34,131 bases of DNA from Hominimerdicola alba (GCF_900112155.1 NZ_FOKQ01000037.1:1-34131); one strand, 5' to 3'. Counted from the stretch's first letter, positions 7,048 through 14,872 are shown. Notes: generated by a model from the sequence alone, not told the origin. Program-made: numbers and translations.

Positions 7048-8784
7048 ATGAAAAAACTGATGCTTGGTAATGAGGCATTTGCAAGAGGTCTGTACGAGGC
7101 GGGCTGTAAAGTCGTTTCGTCTTACCCCGGCACACCCTCTACCGAGATAACCGAGGCTGCCGCTAAGTATGAGGAGATATATGCTGAGTGGGCACCCAAT
7201 GAGAAGGTCGCTATGGAGGTAGCACTGGGCGCTTCCATCGCAGGCGTTAGAAGCTTCTGCGGAATGAAGCACGTTGGTCTCAACGTTGCTGCCGATCCGC
7301 TTTATACTGCAGGTTATACAGGTGTTACTGGCGGTATGGTCATCGCTGTTGCTGATGACCCCGGTATGCACTCCTCTCAGAATGAGCAGGATTCCCGTCA
7401 CCACGCTGCGGCTTCAAAGACTATGATGATCGAGCCCTCGGATTCTGCCGAGTGCAAGGAATATACCAAGATAGCTTTCGAGCTTTCCGAAAAGTTCGAT
7501 GTTCCCGTTATCGTGAGAATGTCTACAAGAGTAGCACACTCCCAGTCTGCGGTTGAACTCTGCGACAGGGAAGAGAGAGAAGCTATCCCTTACGAGAAGA
7601 ACGCTGCCAAGTACGTTATGATGCCAGGCAACGCTATCCGCAGACACCCCGTAGTTGAGGACAGAATGAGAGCTATCGCTGAGTACGGCGAGAACTGCCC
7701 TCTCAACACAGTTGAGTACAATGACACAGAGATAGGCGTTATCACTGCTGGTATCTGCTATCAGTACGCTAAGGAAGCTCTGGGCGACAAGGTAAGCTAC
7801 CTGAAACTGGGTATCGTTAACCCCATGCCTGTAAATATCATCAAGGATTTCGCTGCAAAGTGCAAGAAGATCATCGTTATCGAAGAACTTGATGATGTTA
7901 TCGAAACACACTGCAAGAAGAATGGTGTTGCCTGTCAGGGCAAGGAGCTTTTCGGCTGGCTGGGTGAGATAAATCAGGTCATCATCAGAGATAAGGTTCT
8001 GGGTATCAAGCCCGAGTTTGATACATTCGAGGACACTGTTCCCGTAAGACCTCCCGTAATGTGCGCAGGCTGCCCTCACAGAGGTCTGTTCTACTGCCTT
8101 AGCAAGCTGAAAGTAACCGTATCGGGCGATATCGGATGCTATACACTGGGTGCAACCGCTCCTCTGTGTGCAATGGATTCCACAATATGCATGGGCGCAT
8201 CTATTTCCGCACTGCACGGCTACAACAAGGCACTGGGTGCTGATGCTGAGAAGAAGTCTGTTGCTGTTATCGGTGACTCCACATTCATGCACAGCGGTAT
8301 GACAGGTCTTGTAAACATAGCTTACAACGCCACAAATTCTACTGTTATCATACTGGATAACTCCATCACTGGTATGACAGGTCATCAGCAGAACCCCACA
8401 ACAGGCAAGAACCTCAAGGGCGACCCTGCTGCGGCTGTAAATCTTGAAGAACTCTGCCACGCTATCGGCATCAAGAGCGTTCGCGTTGTTGACCCCTATC
8501 ATATGGCTGAAACAGAGGCTGTTATCAAGGAAGAGCTTGCTAAGGAAGAACCTTCCGTTATAATTTCCAGAAGACCCTGCGCTCTGCTGAAATACGTTAA
8601 GCACAAGCCTGCACTTCACTGTGATCAGGATAAGTGTGTAGGCTGCAAGCAGTGCCTGAAGATCGGCTGTCCTGCTATCTCGATACACGACGGCAAGATG
8701 AAGATCGACCATACACAGTGCGTAGGTTGCGGCATCTGCACCGAAATGTGCAAGCTGGGTGCTATCAAGGGCGCTGAAGAATAA
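7048..8784 (+). CDS. iorA: Indolepyruvate:ferredoxin oxidoreductase, alpha subunit
   Basis: The large subunit of the enzyme that oxidatively decarboxylates indolepyruvate, phenylpyruvate and related aryl 2-oxo acids to aryl-acetyl-CoA, reducing ferredoxin; the reaction is reversible in anaerobes. The N-terminal pyruvate-oxidoreductase domain contains SSYPGTPSTEITE. The TPP-binding domain in the second half shows GDIGCYTLG, then GDSTFMHSGMTGL with the conserved downstream DNSITGMTGHQ. The C-terminus is a two-cluster ferredoxin domain: CVGCKQCLKIGCP and CVGCGICTEMC. I take the ATG at 7048 because AAAGGAAAG lies 6 nt before it; the frame is open back to 7030. The partner subunit iorB is not adjacent but two genes downstream, which is unusual. 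Confidence 0.95.
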   Translation: MKKLMLGNEAFARGLYEAGCKVVSSYPGTPSTEITEAAAKYEEIYAEWAPNEKVAMEVALGASIAGVRSFCGMKHVGLNVAADPLYTAGYTGVTGGMVIAVADDPGMHSSQNEQDSRHHAAASKTMMIEPSDSAECKEYTKIAFELSEKFDVPVIVRMSTRVAHSQSAVELCDREEREAIPYEKNAAKYVMMPGNAIRRHPVVEDRMRAIAEYGENCPLNTVEYNDTEIGVITAGICYQYAKEALGDKVSYLKLGIVNPMPVNIIKDFAAKCKKIIVIEELDDVIETHCKKNGVACQGKELFGWLGEINQVIIRDKVLGIKPEFDTFEDTVPVRPPVMCAGCPHRGLFYCLSKLKVTVSGDIGCYTLGATAPLCAMDSTICMGASISALHGYNKALGADAEKKSVAVIGDSTFMHSGMTGLVNIAYNATNSTVIILDNSITGMTGHQQNPTTGKNLKGDPAAAVNLEELCHAIGIKSVRVVDPYHMAETEAVIKEELAKEEPSVIISRRPCALLKYVKHKPALHCDQDKCVGCKQCLKIGCPAISIHDGKMKIDHTQCVGCGICTEMCKLGAIKGAEE

Positions 8785-8800
8785 TAGTTGGTGAACAGAT

Positions 8801-9229
8801 ATGGATTTTGATAATGATGATAATAAAATAACCGGTATTATTGGCGCTTTGATAGGTGCAGCACTTGGTGTCGGTATTTGGTGTCTTTTTGGTCTGCTGG
8901 GCAGAATCGCTTTTATAGGTGGTATCGCTATCTTTCTCGGTTCTTTCGGCGGGTATTATCTGCTGGGAAAGGGCATGAGCAAGACAGGACTTATTATATC
9001 GGCTGTTATAATCGTAATATCGGTATACATAGCAACAAGGCTGAACTGGTCTATAGCACTTTGGAAAGAGACCGGAATATCAGTTTCAGAGTGTTACAAG
9101 ATCCTCCCCAAGCTTCTCAAAAAACTGGGTGAAAGAGGTTCATTCTATAAGGAACTTTTCATTGGCTATCTTATAACGCTTGGAGGTGGCTTCCTGGCGC
9201 TGATGAAGCTGGGAGTTATTGATAACTGA
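8801..9229 (+). CDS. Small membrane protein between iorA and iorB
   Basis: A 142-residue protein that I do not assign to a family. An acidic N-terminus of ten residues (DFDNDDN) is followed by three Gly-rich hydrophobic segments at about 11-34, 36-55 and 61-79, an amphipathic stretch (80-115), and a last hydrophobic segment (about 119-138). It starts 16 nt after iorA with a weak GGTGA box. It lies inside the iorA-iorB transcription unit, so it is co-expressed with the oxidoreductase, but nothing in the sequence links it to the reaction. Confidence 0.7.
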   Translation: MDFDNDDNKITGIIGALIGAALGVGIWCLFGLLGRIAFIGGIAIFLGSFGGYYLLGKGMSKTGLIISAVIIVISVYIATRLNWSIALWKETGISVSECYKILPKLLKKLGERGSFYKELFIGYLITLGGGFLALMKLGVIDN

Positions 9230-9252
9230 TACTGTTCGGAGATGAGCATTAT

Positions 9253-9681
9253 ATGACACCAGATATTTATATCGTACCGGAAGTGTACAAAAATTTCGCT
9301 GAATGGCTGGATTCTCTGCTTGATAATAATGAGATGCCTGAAGATGCCATTGCTTTCAACTTCAACCTTTATGACGAGGCTATGGAAGGTCTGGTATACG
9401 GTATACAGTTGGCAGCCTGTGACAGGTTTGATCCTGAAGATGAAACAGGAGACTGGGCTTGCTTTATGGTCTGGGATTCAGATGAAGATATCTTCCGTAT
9501 CGATTTCACGGAGGACGAAGAAAAGGGCTTTGAATTTGTTCAGGGCGTATTTGCGGCTTTCGTGAAGAAATACCTTAACGAAGGGAAGCACAGTGATATT
9601 CTGCTTGCTTCACGCGGAGTCGGTATCGGCCACGTTGATGGCGATATCGAGATAATTTACGTTAATGATAAGGAGTTGTAA
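9253..9681 (+). CDS. Acidic cytosolic protein between iorA and iorB
   Basis: This 142-residue protein is strongly acidic (many Asp and Glu, for example DPEDETGDWACF and FTEDEEKGFEF). It has no signal peptide or membrane segment. GGAGATGA stands about 10 nt upstream of the ATG. Its stop is 3 nt from the iorB start, and its last codons contain the iorB ribosome binding site, so the two are likely coupled. The size and acidity recall small immunity-like or housekeeping proteins of Firmicutes, but I do not recognise the family. Expression with iorAB is the only functional hint. Confidence 0.7.
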   Translation: MTPDIYIVPEVYKNFAEWLDSLLDNNEMPEDAIAFNFNLYDEAMEGLVYGIQLAACDRFDPEDETGDWACFMVWDSDEDIFRIDFTEDEEKGFEFVQGVFAAFVKKYLNEGKHSDILLASRGVGIGHVDGDIEIIYVNDKEL

Positions 9682-9684
9682 TAA

Positions 9685-10260
9685 ATGGAAACTAAGTCTG
9701 TTATGATAGTCGGCGTTGGCGGACAGGGTTCGCTGCTGGCTTCAAGGATACTGGGCAACGTGCTGCTTTCGCAGGGCTTTGACGTTAAGGTCAGCGAGGT
9801 TCACGGTATGAGCCAGCGCGGCGGCTCGGTAGTTACTTATGTTAAGTACGGCGATAAGGTTTATTCGCCTGTTGTTGAAAAGGGCGAGGCTGATATCATC
9901 ATCAGCTTTGAACAGCTGGAAGCTGCAAGATATGTTCAGTACCTCAAAAAGGGTGGTCATATCGTTACTTCCACCCAGCAGATAGACCCCATGCCCGTTA
10001 TCAACGGCACAGCTGTTTATCCCGATGATATCATCGGCAAGCTGAAAGCTCAGGGTATAAGCGTCGTTGACGTTGACGCTCTTACACTGGCTGAGCAGGC
10101 TGGTACTGCTAAGGCTTCAAACGTTGTTCTTATGGGCGTTGTGTCCATGAAAATGGACTTCTCTGAGGACGTATGGCAGGCAGCGCTGGAAAACTGCGTT
10201 CCCGCCAAGTTCCTTGAACTTAACAAGAAGGCTTTTGCTCTGGGCAGAGCAGCAGTCTGA
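9685..10260 (+). CDS. iorB: Indolepyruvate:ferredoxin oxidoreductase, beta subunit
   Basis: A 191-residue gamma-type oxidoreductase subunit that pairs with IorA. The N-terminal nucleotide- or CoA-contact motif IVGVGGQGSLLASRIL is at about residues 8-23. The following SEVHGMSQRGGSVV (about 38-51) is diagnostic of the IorB/KorC family. Length is normal. AAGGAG precedes the ATG by 9 nt. Two unrelated genes separate it from iorA. Downstream, paaK can convert aryl-acetyl-CoA to free aryl-acetate with recovery of ATP, or activate aryl-acetate for reductive carboxylation. Confidence 0.95.
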   Translation: METKSVMIVGVGGQGSLLASRILGNVLLSQGFDVKVSEVHGMSQRGGSVVTYVKYGDKVYSPVVEKGEADIIISFEQLEAARYVQYLKKGGHIVTSTQQIDPMPVINGTAVYPDDIIGKLKAQGISVVDVDALTLAEQAGTAKASNVVLMGVVSMKMDFSEDVWQAALENCVPAKFLELNKKAFALGRAAV

Positions 10261-10272
10261 TAACATTGAAAA

Positions 10273-10319
10273 TGACAGCGCTCTCTCTTTTGGGGAGGGC
10301 GGCTGTTTAAGATTTTTCG
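10273..10319 (+). terminator. Weak imperfect hairpin after iorB
   Basis: CAGC-CTCTC and GGGAG-GCTG arms (about 10275-10307) form an imperfect GC-rich hairpin followed by a T-containing stretch. It could be a partial terminator between iorB and paaK (161-nt gap). No clear promoter for paaK was seen in the same gap. Confidence 0.35.
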
Positions 10320-10421
10320 ATTTAGTCATTTAAAATGGCATATGATTAAAGGAAAATATCTGGAAATTAATGTACTTCCATAATGGGAGATACTAAAATA
10401 ATAAAAAGGAGTTGATCGCCA

Positions 10422-11735
10422 ATGGCTGAAAAGATCTATTGGAACAAAGAGATCGAGACTATGGAACTCGATAAAATGAAGGCTCTCCAGAGTGAGAGGC
10501 TTGTTAAGCAGGTCAGGCACGTATGGGATAATGTTCCTTACTATCGTCACCTGATGGAAGAGAAGGGTGTAACCCCCGACGATATCAAGAGCATTGATGA
10601 TCTGCACAAGCTGCCTTTCATCTCTAAGGCTGACCTGAGAGACAATTACCCTGATGGTCTGCTGGCTGTGCCGAAGTCGGAATGTGTACGTATCCACGCT
10701 ACCAGCGGTACAACAGGTAAAAGAGCTATCGCTTTCTATACCCAGAAGGACGTTGATATCTGGGACGAGTGCGTTGCAAGAGCTATCACAGCGGCAGGCG
10801 GTACCAAGGAGGACGTTGTTCACGTTGCTTACGGCTATGGCCTGTTCACAGGCGGTCTGGGACTTCACGGCGGTTCTCACAAGGTTGGATGTCTGACTCT
10901 GCCTGTATCTTCAGGCAATACTGAAAGACAGATACAGTTCATGCAGGATCTTAAATCCACTATACTCTGCTGCACACCTTCCTATGCCGCATACATCGGC
11001 GAGACTCTTCAGGAAATGGGTCTTACTCCCGATGATATCTGCCTGAAAGCAGGTATATTCGGTGCTGAGCCCTGGACAGAGGAAATGCGCAAGCAGATCG
11101 AGGCTAGTCTGGGCATCAAGGCTTATGACATCTATGGTCTTACCGAAACTTCAGGTCCAGGTGTGGCTTTTGAGTGTGAAGAGCAGACCGGTATGCACAT
11201 AAACGAGGATAACTTCATTGCCGAGATCATCAACCCTGAGACAGGCGAAGTTCTTCCCGAGGGTGAAAAGGGTGAGCTGGTATTCACAAGCATCACCAAG
11301 GAAGCTTTCCCTCTGCTGAGATACCGCACAAGAGATATCTGCATACTTAACCGTAAAAAGTGCTCCTGCGGAAGAACGCTCATCAAGATGTGCAAACCTA
11401 TGGGCAGAAGTGACGATATGCTGATCATCAAGGGCGTAAATGTATTCCCGTCTCAGATCGAGACAGTTCTGCTGAAGGACTTCAAGGCACAGCCTAACTA
11501 CCAGATAGTTGTTGACCGTGTGGGCAACGTTGATACATTTGAGATCAAGGTCGAGCTTACTGACGAAATGATCGGCGATACCATCAAGTCCGTATCCGAA
11601 CTTGAAAAGAAGCTCAGCGCTGATATCGTGCAGATACTCGGTATCAAGGCTAAGATCAGCCTTGTTGAGCCCAAGAGCATACCACGTTCCGAGGGTAAGG
11701 CTGTCAGAGTTATCGATAAGAGGAAACTGGTATGA
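10422..11735 (+). CDS. paaK: Phenylacetate--CoA ligase
   Basis: A 437-residue AMP-forming ligase of the PaaK family that interconverts phenylacetate (or indoleacetate), ATP and CoA with aryl-acetyl-CoA. The AMP-binding P-loop SGTTGK is at residues 95-100. The A5-type YGLTETSGPG is near 240 and the C-terminal PaaK domain (GVNVFPSQIE) near 350. Four Cys in the CSCGRTL region and upstream are usual in this family. AAGGAG stands about 10 nt upstream. Next to iorAB this gives a complete aryl-pyruvate to aryl-acetate route. In rumen bacteria the reverse direction, phenylacetate to phenylalanine, is documented, so direction is open. Its stop overlaps the next gene by ATGA. Confidence 0.95.
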   Translation: MAEKIYWNKEIETMELDKMKALQSERLVKQVRHVWDNVPYYRHLMEEKGVTPDDIKSIDDLHKLPFISKADLRDNYPDGLLAVPKSECVRIHATSGTTGKRAIAFYTQKDVDIWDECVARAITAAGGTKEDVVHVAYGYGLFTGGLGLHGGSHKVGCLTLPVSSGNTERQIQFMQDLKSTILCCTPSYAAYIGETLQEMGLTPDDICLKAGIFGAEPWTEEMRKQIEASLGIKAYDIYGLTETSGPGVAFECEEQTGMHINEDNFIAEIINPETGEVLPEGEKGELVFTSITKEAFPLLRYRTRDICILNRKKCSCGRTLIKMCKPMGRSDDMLIIKGVNVFPSQIETVLLKDFKAQPNYQIVVDRVGNVDTFEIKVELTDEMIGDTIKSVSELEKKLSADIVQILGIKAKISLVEPKSIPRSEGKAVRVIDKRKLV

Positions 11736-12235
11736 GTTGTTTAGGTGTGCTTTTTGCAGTTCCCGAAGATGTTGTGAAAAAGCTGGAAGATATGCCTCTT
11801 GAAGAACGCCCCGAATATATATCCGAGGAACTGGAAGAGGAGTATTTTGAGGAATATCCCGAGCGCACTTATGAACTCGACAAGTCCTGGGATGCTATGC
11901 ACCGTCTGCTGACGGATGGCACGCTCTCCTTCGGCGGTGAAGAACCTCTTGCAAAGGCAGTACTTGGCGGCGATGTGCTTTATTTCGATGAAGACCATGA
12001 CGACTACATCATCACGACAAAAACTCCGGATGAAGTTAAGAAAGTATACGAAGCTTTGCAGGGTCTTGAAGACAGCGACATAAGGCGCAGATATTTCGCT
12101 ATTCCTGCCGATGAGTACGAAGACAAAGATGAAGAAGACTACGAGTACACGCTGGAATACCTCCGTGACAGTCTCAGCTTCTGGAGATATGCCGCTGAAC
12201 ACGGTCTGTGGGTGCTTTTCACTGCCGACCAATAG
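11732..12235 (+). CDS. DUF1877 (YfbM-like) protein
   Basis: A 167-residue acidic soluble protein. The opening MSCLGVLFAVPED, the central LDKSWDAMHRLLTDG and the FGGEEPLAKAVLGG segment match the DUF1877/YfbM family, which has a known fold but no known activity. Its ATG overlaps the paaK stop (ATGA), so it is translated by coupling to paaK. Family members are scattered as passengers in many bacteria. No functional tie to arylacetate metabolism can be read from the sequence. Confidence 0.85.
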   Translation: MSCLGVLFAVPEDVVKKLEDMPLEERPEYISEELEEEYFEEYPERTYELDKSWDAMHRLLTDGTLSFGGEEPLAKAVLGGDVLYFDEDHDDYIITTKTPDEVKKVYEALQGLEDSDIRRRYFAIPADEYEDKDEEDYEYTLEYLRDSLSFWRYAAEHGLWVLFTADQ

Positions 12236-12260
12236 AAAGAGAAATTAAGGAGACGATTGA

Positions 12261-12620
12261 ATGATCTTAGGTATAGGGGCGGCAGTGTATGCGATACTGT
12301 TCTTTCTGATGCGCAAAGATATTCTTGGAAAAGGCGCGAAAGGCATCAGAGTATCCGCTTTCCTTGCTGTGATTATATCCATGGTCTGTTGGGTGGTCAA
12401 TTCCGCAATTCTGGGAAACACTGATCTTTACTCTGCGACCAATTATAGGATCACTGACTTTGATCCTGTAAATTTTCCTGCTTTAGTTGTGATATTTTTA
12501 GGCACTTTTATAGGTCTTACAGCATCTACAGTTGAAATGGTAACTAAGAGAAAAGCTGATAACCGCAGGTTGTTAAAAGAGATGGAGAAGCTTGATAAAG
12601 ACGATTTAAATAATCTATAA
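12261..12620 (+). CDS. Small membrane protein
   Basis: This 119-residue protein is unrecognised. Three hydrophobic segments are visible at about residues 2-16, 29-50 and 72-92. A highly charged C-terminal helix (about 93-119, KRKADNRRLLKEMEKLDKDD) looks like a short coiled coil facing the cytosol. AAGGAG is 8 nt upstream of the ATG. It follows the DUF1877 gene by 25 nt and is probably the last gene of the paaK transcript before the structured stretch at 12657-12818. Confidence 0.7.
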   Translation: MILGIGAAVYAILFFLMRKDILGKGAKGIRVSAFLAVIISMVCWVVNSAILGNTDLYSATNYRITDFDPVNFPALVVIFLGTFIGLTASTVEMVTKRKADNRRLLKEMEKLDKDDLNNL

Positions 12621-12656
12621 ACAGCTTGCAGATCTTGTGCAATCCTCACATCTAAC

Positions 12657-12818
12657 GCTCCGTATATTTGTAAAAAATCACATCAAAAAATATCACTCTC
12701 CGAAACGTATATATTATGTGAGCGGCAAGCAGCCGCAGAACTGATACAAAACTATTACGGAGAGAACAACTCTGATGTGATTTCACGGCGTTGTTGTTTA
12801 CTATTAAAAGAACGGAGC
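12657..12818 (+). ncRNA. Nested inverted repeats: candidate structured RNA element ahead of the ACT gene
   Basis: Four inverted repeats are nested on a common axis: GCTCCGT (12657-12663) with ACGGAGC (12812-12818); an 11-bp pair AAATCACATCA (12675-12685) with TGATGTGATTT (12773-12783); CTCTCCG (12696-12702) with CGGAGAG (12758-12764); and a GC hairpin GCGGC-AAGCA-GCCGC (12722-12736). All are perfect. As RNA this gives a rod of about 160 nt with internal loops. It occupies most of the 251-nt gap before the ACT gene. No known riboswitch motif (T-box, GEMM) was recognised. It may be a cis-acting leader or a small RNA; the strand is inferred from the flanking genes. No clear terminator or sigma-A promoter is visible here. 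Confidence 0.45.
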
Positions 12819-12871
12819 ATCATAAAAAAGACTATCAAAAAAAACGATAAACAAGAAAGAAGGTTAGAACA

Positions 12872-13306
12872 ATGACTATAAAGCAGTTATCTATATTTGT
12901 TGAAAACAAGCCCGGCAGACTGTCGGACGTTACACATACCCTCAAAGACGGCAATATCAATATTCGTGCTATAACCACTGCTGACAGCAGTGATTTCGGT
13001 ATCCTCAGACTTATCGTTGACGATACCGACAAGGCTATCGAATGCCTGAAAGAGGCTGATTACCTGGTAAAGGTAACAAATGTCATCGCAGTTACCGCTG
13101 AGGACAAGCCCGGCGGAATGGCTTCTATCATGAAGACACTTTACAAGGCTAACATCAGTGTTGAGTATATGTATTCAGCATTCCTGAACCCATCCGAGGT
13201 CACAGCCTGCCTTATCCTGCGTGTTGACAGCAACGAAAATGCCATCGAAGCGCTGACCGATGCAGGTTACAGACTGCTTGCCGCAGAGGAGCTTGCAAAG
13301 TTCTGA
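12872..13306 (+). CDS. Tandem ACT-domain amino acid-binding protein
   Basis: A 144-residue protein built of two ACT domains, at about residues 3-68 and 70-140. Each starts with the typical beta-strand and NKPGRL / DKPGGM turn, where the ligand binds at the dimer interface. There is no catalytic or DNA-binding domain. Stand-alone double ACT proteins of this type often follow iorAB and paaK in anaerobic Firmicutes and archaea. An aromatic amino acid ligand and a control role over the pathway are inferred from that. GAAGG lies 8 nt upstream of the ATG. It is separated from the other genes by the structured stretch at 12657-12818. Confidence 0.9.
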   Translation: MTIKQLSIFVENKPGRLSDVTHTLKDGNINIRAITTADSSDFGILRLIVDDTDKAIECLKEADYLVKVTNVIAVTAEDKPGGMASIMKTLYKANISVEYMYSAFLNPSEVTACLILRVDSNENAIEALTDAGYRLLAAEELAKF

Positions 13307-13402
13307 TAATAAAATAGCGTTATCCCGTACCATACCACCTCAATAGACCGTATAGTGTAGTGTATCAGTAGAATAACATATCTTGAAAAGAGGTCTATTA
13401 AC

Positions 13403-14251
13403 ATGAAAAAAAGGTTATTCGCACTGATCGCTGTGCTTATCTTTATCACTGTGACAGCTATGCCTGTATACGCTGATATGGGTCCTAAACCGAGCATTGA
13501 ACTTACAGTGAAAAATGCTCCCGATGAAGATTATTACATTAATTTGCTTGTGCCGGGGACCCTTAGGAAAAAAGAAGATCGGCTGCAAGAGGTAAATGAA
13601 CAATATTCTGGAAAAGATGCGGAACTGATGAGGGTCATAATAAACAATACAGAAGATGGTTGGTATCCGAGGCGTGGCGGTCATTTTCGGGAATTAACTC
13701 AATCAAAAAGTTCGCGTAAGTATGAGTTTAGCTACATGGATGTTCCGAAAACTTTCAAAGTGATAATAGTGACCGAAAGCGGCAAGGTTATCGTATCAAA
13801 TGAGATTACCCGCAAAGCTTTTAACGCTGTTACAACTTTTGATGCCAAAACAGGTAAGCTGAGAGAGAGAAAGACCGCTATACTTGCTAAGCAATTGGAA
13901 AGATTTTTGATCACATTTATTGCTACGCTTTTAATTGAGGGCATGATATTTCGTTGTTTTGAGTTCGAGGGCAAAGAGGGACATAACTTTGCTGTGATTT
14001 TCAAAACAAACCTTTGCACCCAGCTGTTGCTTTATGTAGTGATATCCCTTTTACCGCTCCATATGTTGATATATGGCGGGATATTTGCTGCTGAGATCAT
14101 AATAACGATCATTGAGGGTTGTGTTTATTCCAAGCTTCTCACTCCTAAAGGGAAAGGCGCACGCTATGCGATCGTTGCTAATATTCTAAGCTTTGTGCTG
14201 AGTTTGCCTATGTGGTTCATTTTAGAGTTTTTTTTCAGGATAAGCATATAG
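13403..14251 (+). CDS. Exported protein with N-terminal extracytoplasmic domain and C-terminal membrane segments
   Basis: A 282-residue protein not assigned to a named family. A signal peptide (about 1-24) is followed by DMGPKPSIELTV, an opening seen in a group of Firmicute exported proteins of unknown role. The extracytoplasmic part (about 25-160) looks beta-rich. Three or four hydrophobic segments lie at about 165-190, 203-245 and 255-280, with a charged FEGKEGHN loop. AAGAGG is 9 nt upstream of the ATG. The upstream GGTCTATT overlapping this box can pair with AATAGACC 42 nt earlier. It ends at a strong terminator. Confidence 0.75.
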   Translation: MKKRLFALIAVLIFITVTAMPVYADMGPKPSIELTVKNAPDEDYYINLLVPGTLRKKEDRLQEVNEQYSGKDAELMRVIINNTEDGWYPRRGGHFRELTQSKSSRKYEFSYMDVPKTFKVIIVTESGKVIVSNEITRKAFNAVTTFDAKTGKLRERKTAILAKQLERFLITFIATLLIEGMIFRCFEFEGKEGHNFAVIFKTNLCTQLLLYVVISLLPLHMLIYGGIFAAEIIITIIEGCVYSKLLTPKGKGARYAIVANILSFVLSLPMWFILEFFFRISI

Positions 14252-14256
14252 TTTAC

Positions 14257-14286
14257 AGGTGCTTCCTTGTTAGGGAGCACCTTTTT
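14257..14286 (+). terminator. Terminator
   Basis: AGGTGCTTCCT and AGGGAGCACCT form an 11-bp stem (one G-U pair) with a 5-nt loop, followed by five T. It ends the exported-protein gene. Confidence 0.9.
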
Positions 14287-14391
14287 GTATGAATAAAATG
14301 TTAACCATAGCTAACTTTTACGTGATGTATATGCTTAAAATCCAACGGGATATATAGGTTTTATTGAGTTTGTAATTCACATCATTTATCT

Positions 14392-14419
14392 AAAATACTA
14401 CGTATTTACTGAGTATTTT
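14392..14419. repeat. Inverted repeat in the gap before the ferredoxin gene
   Basis: AAAATACT (14392-14399) and AGTATTTT (14412-14419), perfect 8 bp around a 12-nt loop, followed by more T on the plus strand. It may be a second weak terminator or an operator. The rest of 14287-14535 is AT-rich with no gene. Confidence 0.4.
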
Positions 14420-14481
14420 TAGCTTTCGCGGGCAGTTGCGCAATGATAAGAATGATATAATAGCAGACTAACTATTGAATT

Positions 14482-14499
14482 GATTAGTTATGACTAATC
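14482..14499. promoter_or_regulatory. Palindrome upstream of the ferredoxin promoter (candidate operator)
   Basis: GATTAGT-TATG-ACTAATC is a perfect 7-bp inverted repeat centred about 45 bp before the -35 box of the ferredoxin gene. A related half site ACTAACTA lies directly upstream. It could bind a MarR-like or redox regulator; none is identified in the window. Confidence 0.4.
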
Positions 14500-14535
14500 G
14501 TTTATTAATATTTCATTAAATTTTCATAAAATCCC

Positions 14536-14563
14536 TTGACTATTCGTGAAAATGTGCTATTAT
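14536..14563 (+). promoter_or_regulatory. Promoter of the ferredoxin gene
   Basis: -35 TTGACT (14536-14541), 16 nt ending in TGTGC, -10 TATTAT (14558-14563). The leader is about 64 nt and contains an ACCG-CGGT hairpin enclosed by AGAGA/TCTCT. Confidence 0.7.
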
Positions 14564-14633
14564 AGAATACGGAGAGAACGAACCGTGTTCGCGGTAAGTA
14601 TCTCTTTAAGGACTATAAGGAGGTTAATCTACT

Positions 14634-14804
14634 ATGGCTTATAAGATCAATGACGATTGCATCGGTTGCGGCGCTTGCGCTGCTGAATGTCCTGTTGGCG
14701 CTATTTCCGAGGCTGACGGCAAGTGCGTTATCGACGCATCTGCTTGCCTGGATTGCGGTGCTTGCGCAGGTACTTGCCCTGTTGGTGCTCCTCAGGCTGA
14801 GTAA
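14634..14804 (+). CDS. 2[4Fe-4S] ferredoxin
   Basis: A 56-residue clostridial-type ferredoxin. Two complete cluster motifs are visible, CIGCGACAAECP (residues 9-20) and CLDCGACAGTCP (38-49), each CxxCxxCxxxCP, with the usual internal pseudo-twofold symmetry. It starts MAYKIND, and AAGGAGGT stands 9 nt upstream of the ATG. It has its own promoter and a very strong terminator, so it is a monocistronic and probably highly expressed gene. As a soluble low-potential electron carrier it is the natural acceptor for the iorAB product upstream, and for pyruvate oxidoreductase and hydrogenase elsewhere. The identification is certain from the motifs. Confidence 0.97.
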   Translation: MAYKINDDCIGCGACAAECPVGAISEADGKCVIDASACLDCGACAGTCPVGAPQAE

Positions 14805-14819
14805 TTATTTTGCACAGAT

Positions 14820-14852
14820 AATATCCGTTCCGTTTGGGACGGATATTTTTTT
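14820..14852 (+). terminator. Terminator of the ferredoxin gene
   Basis: AATATCCGTTCC and GGGACGGATATT form a 12-bp stem (one G-U pair) with a GTTT loop, followed by a T run. Confidence 0.93.
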
Positions 14853-14872
14853 ATTTTTTTGACTATGAAAAG

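Noticed and set aside
7414-8712. Long open frame (432 codons) on the minus strand inside iorA
   Set aside because: It is antisense to a gene with unmistakable TPP and Fe-S motifs, and its translation is rich in Cys, Ser and His without any family resemblance. It is a shadow of the codon bias of iorA.
12756-14577. TACGGAGAGAAC shared by the ACT leader (12756-12767) and the ferredoxin leader (near 14568)
   Set aside because: A 12-base match between two places in a 34-kb window is expected by chance many times over. Without further shared structure it is not evidence of common regulation.
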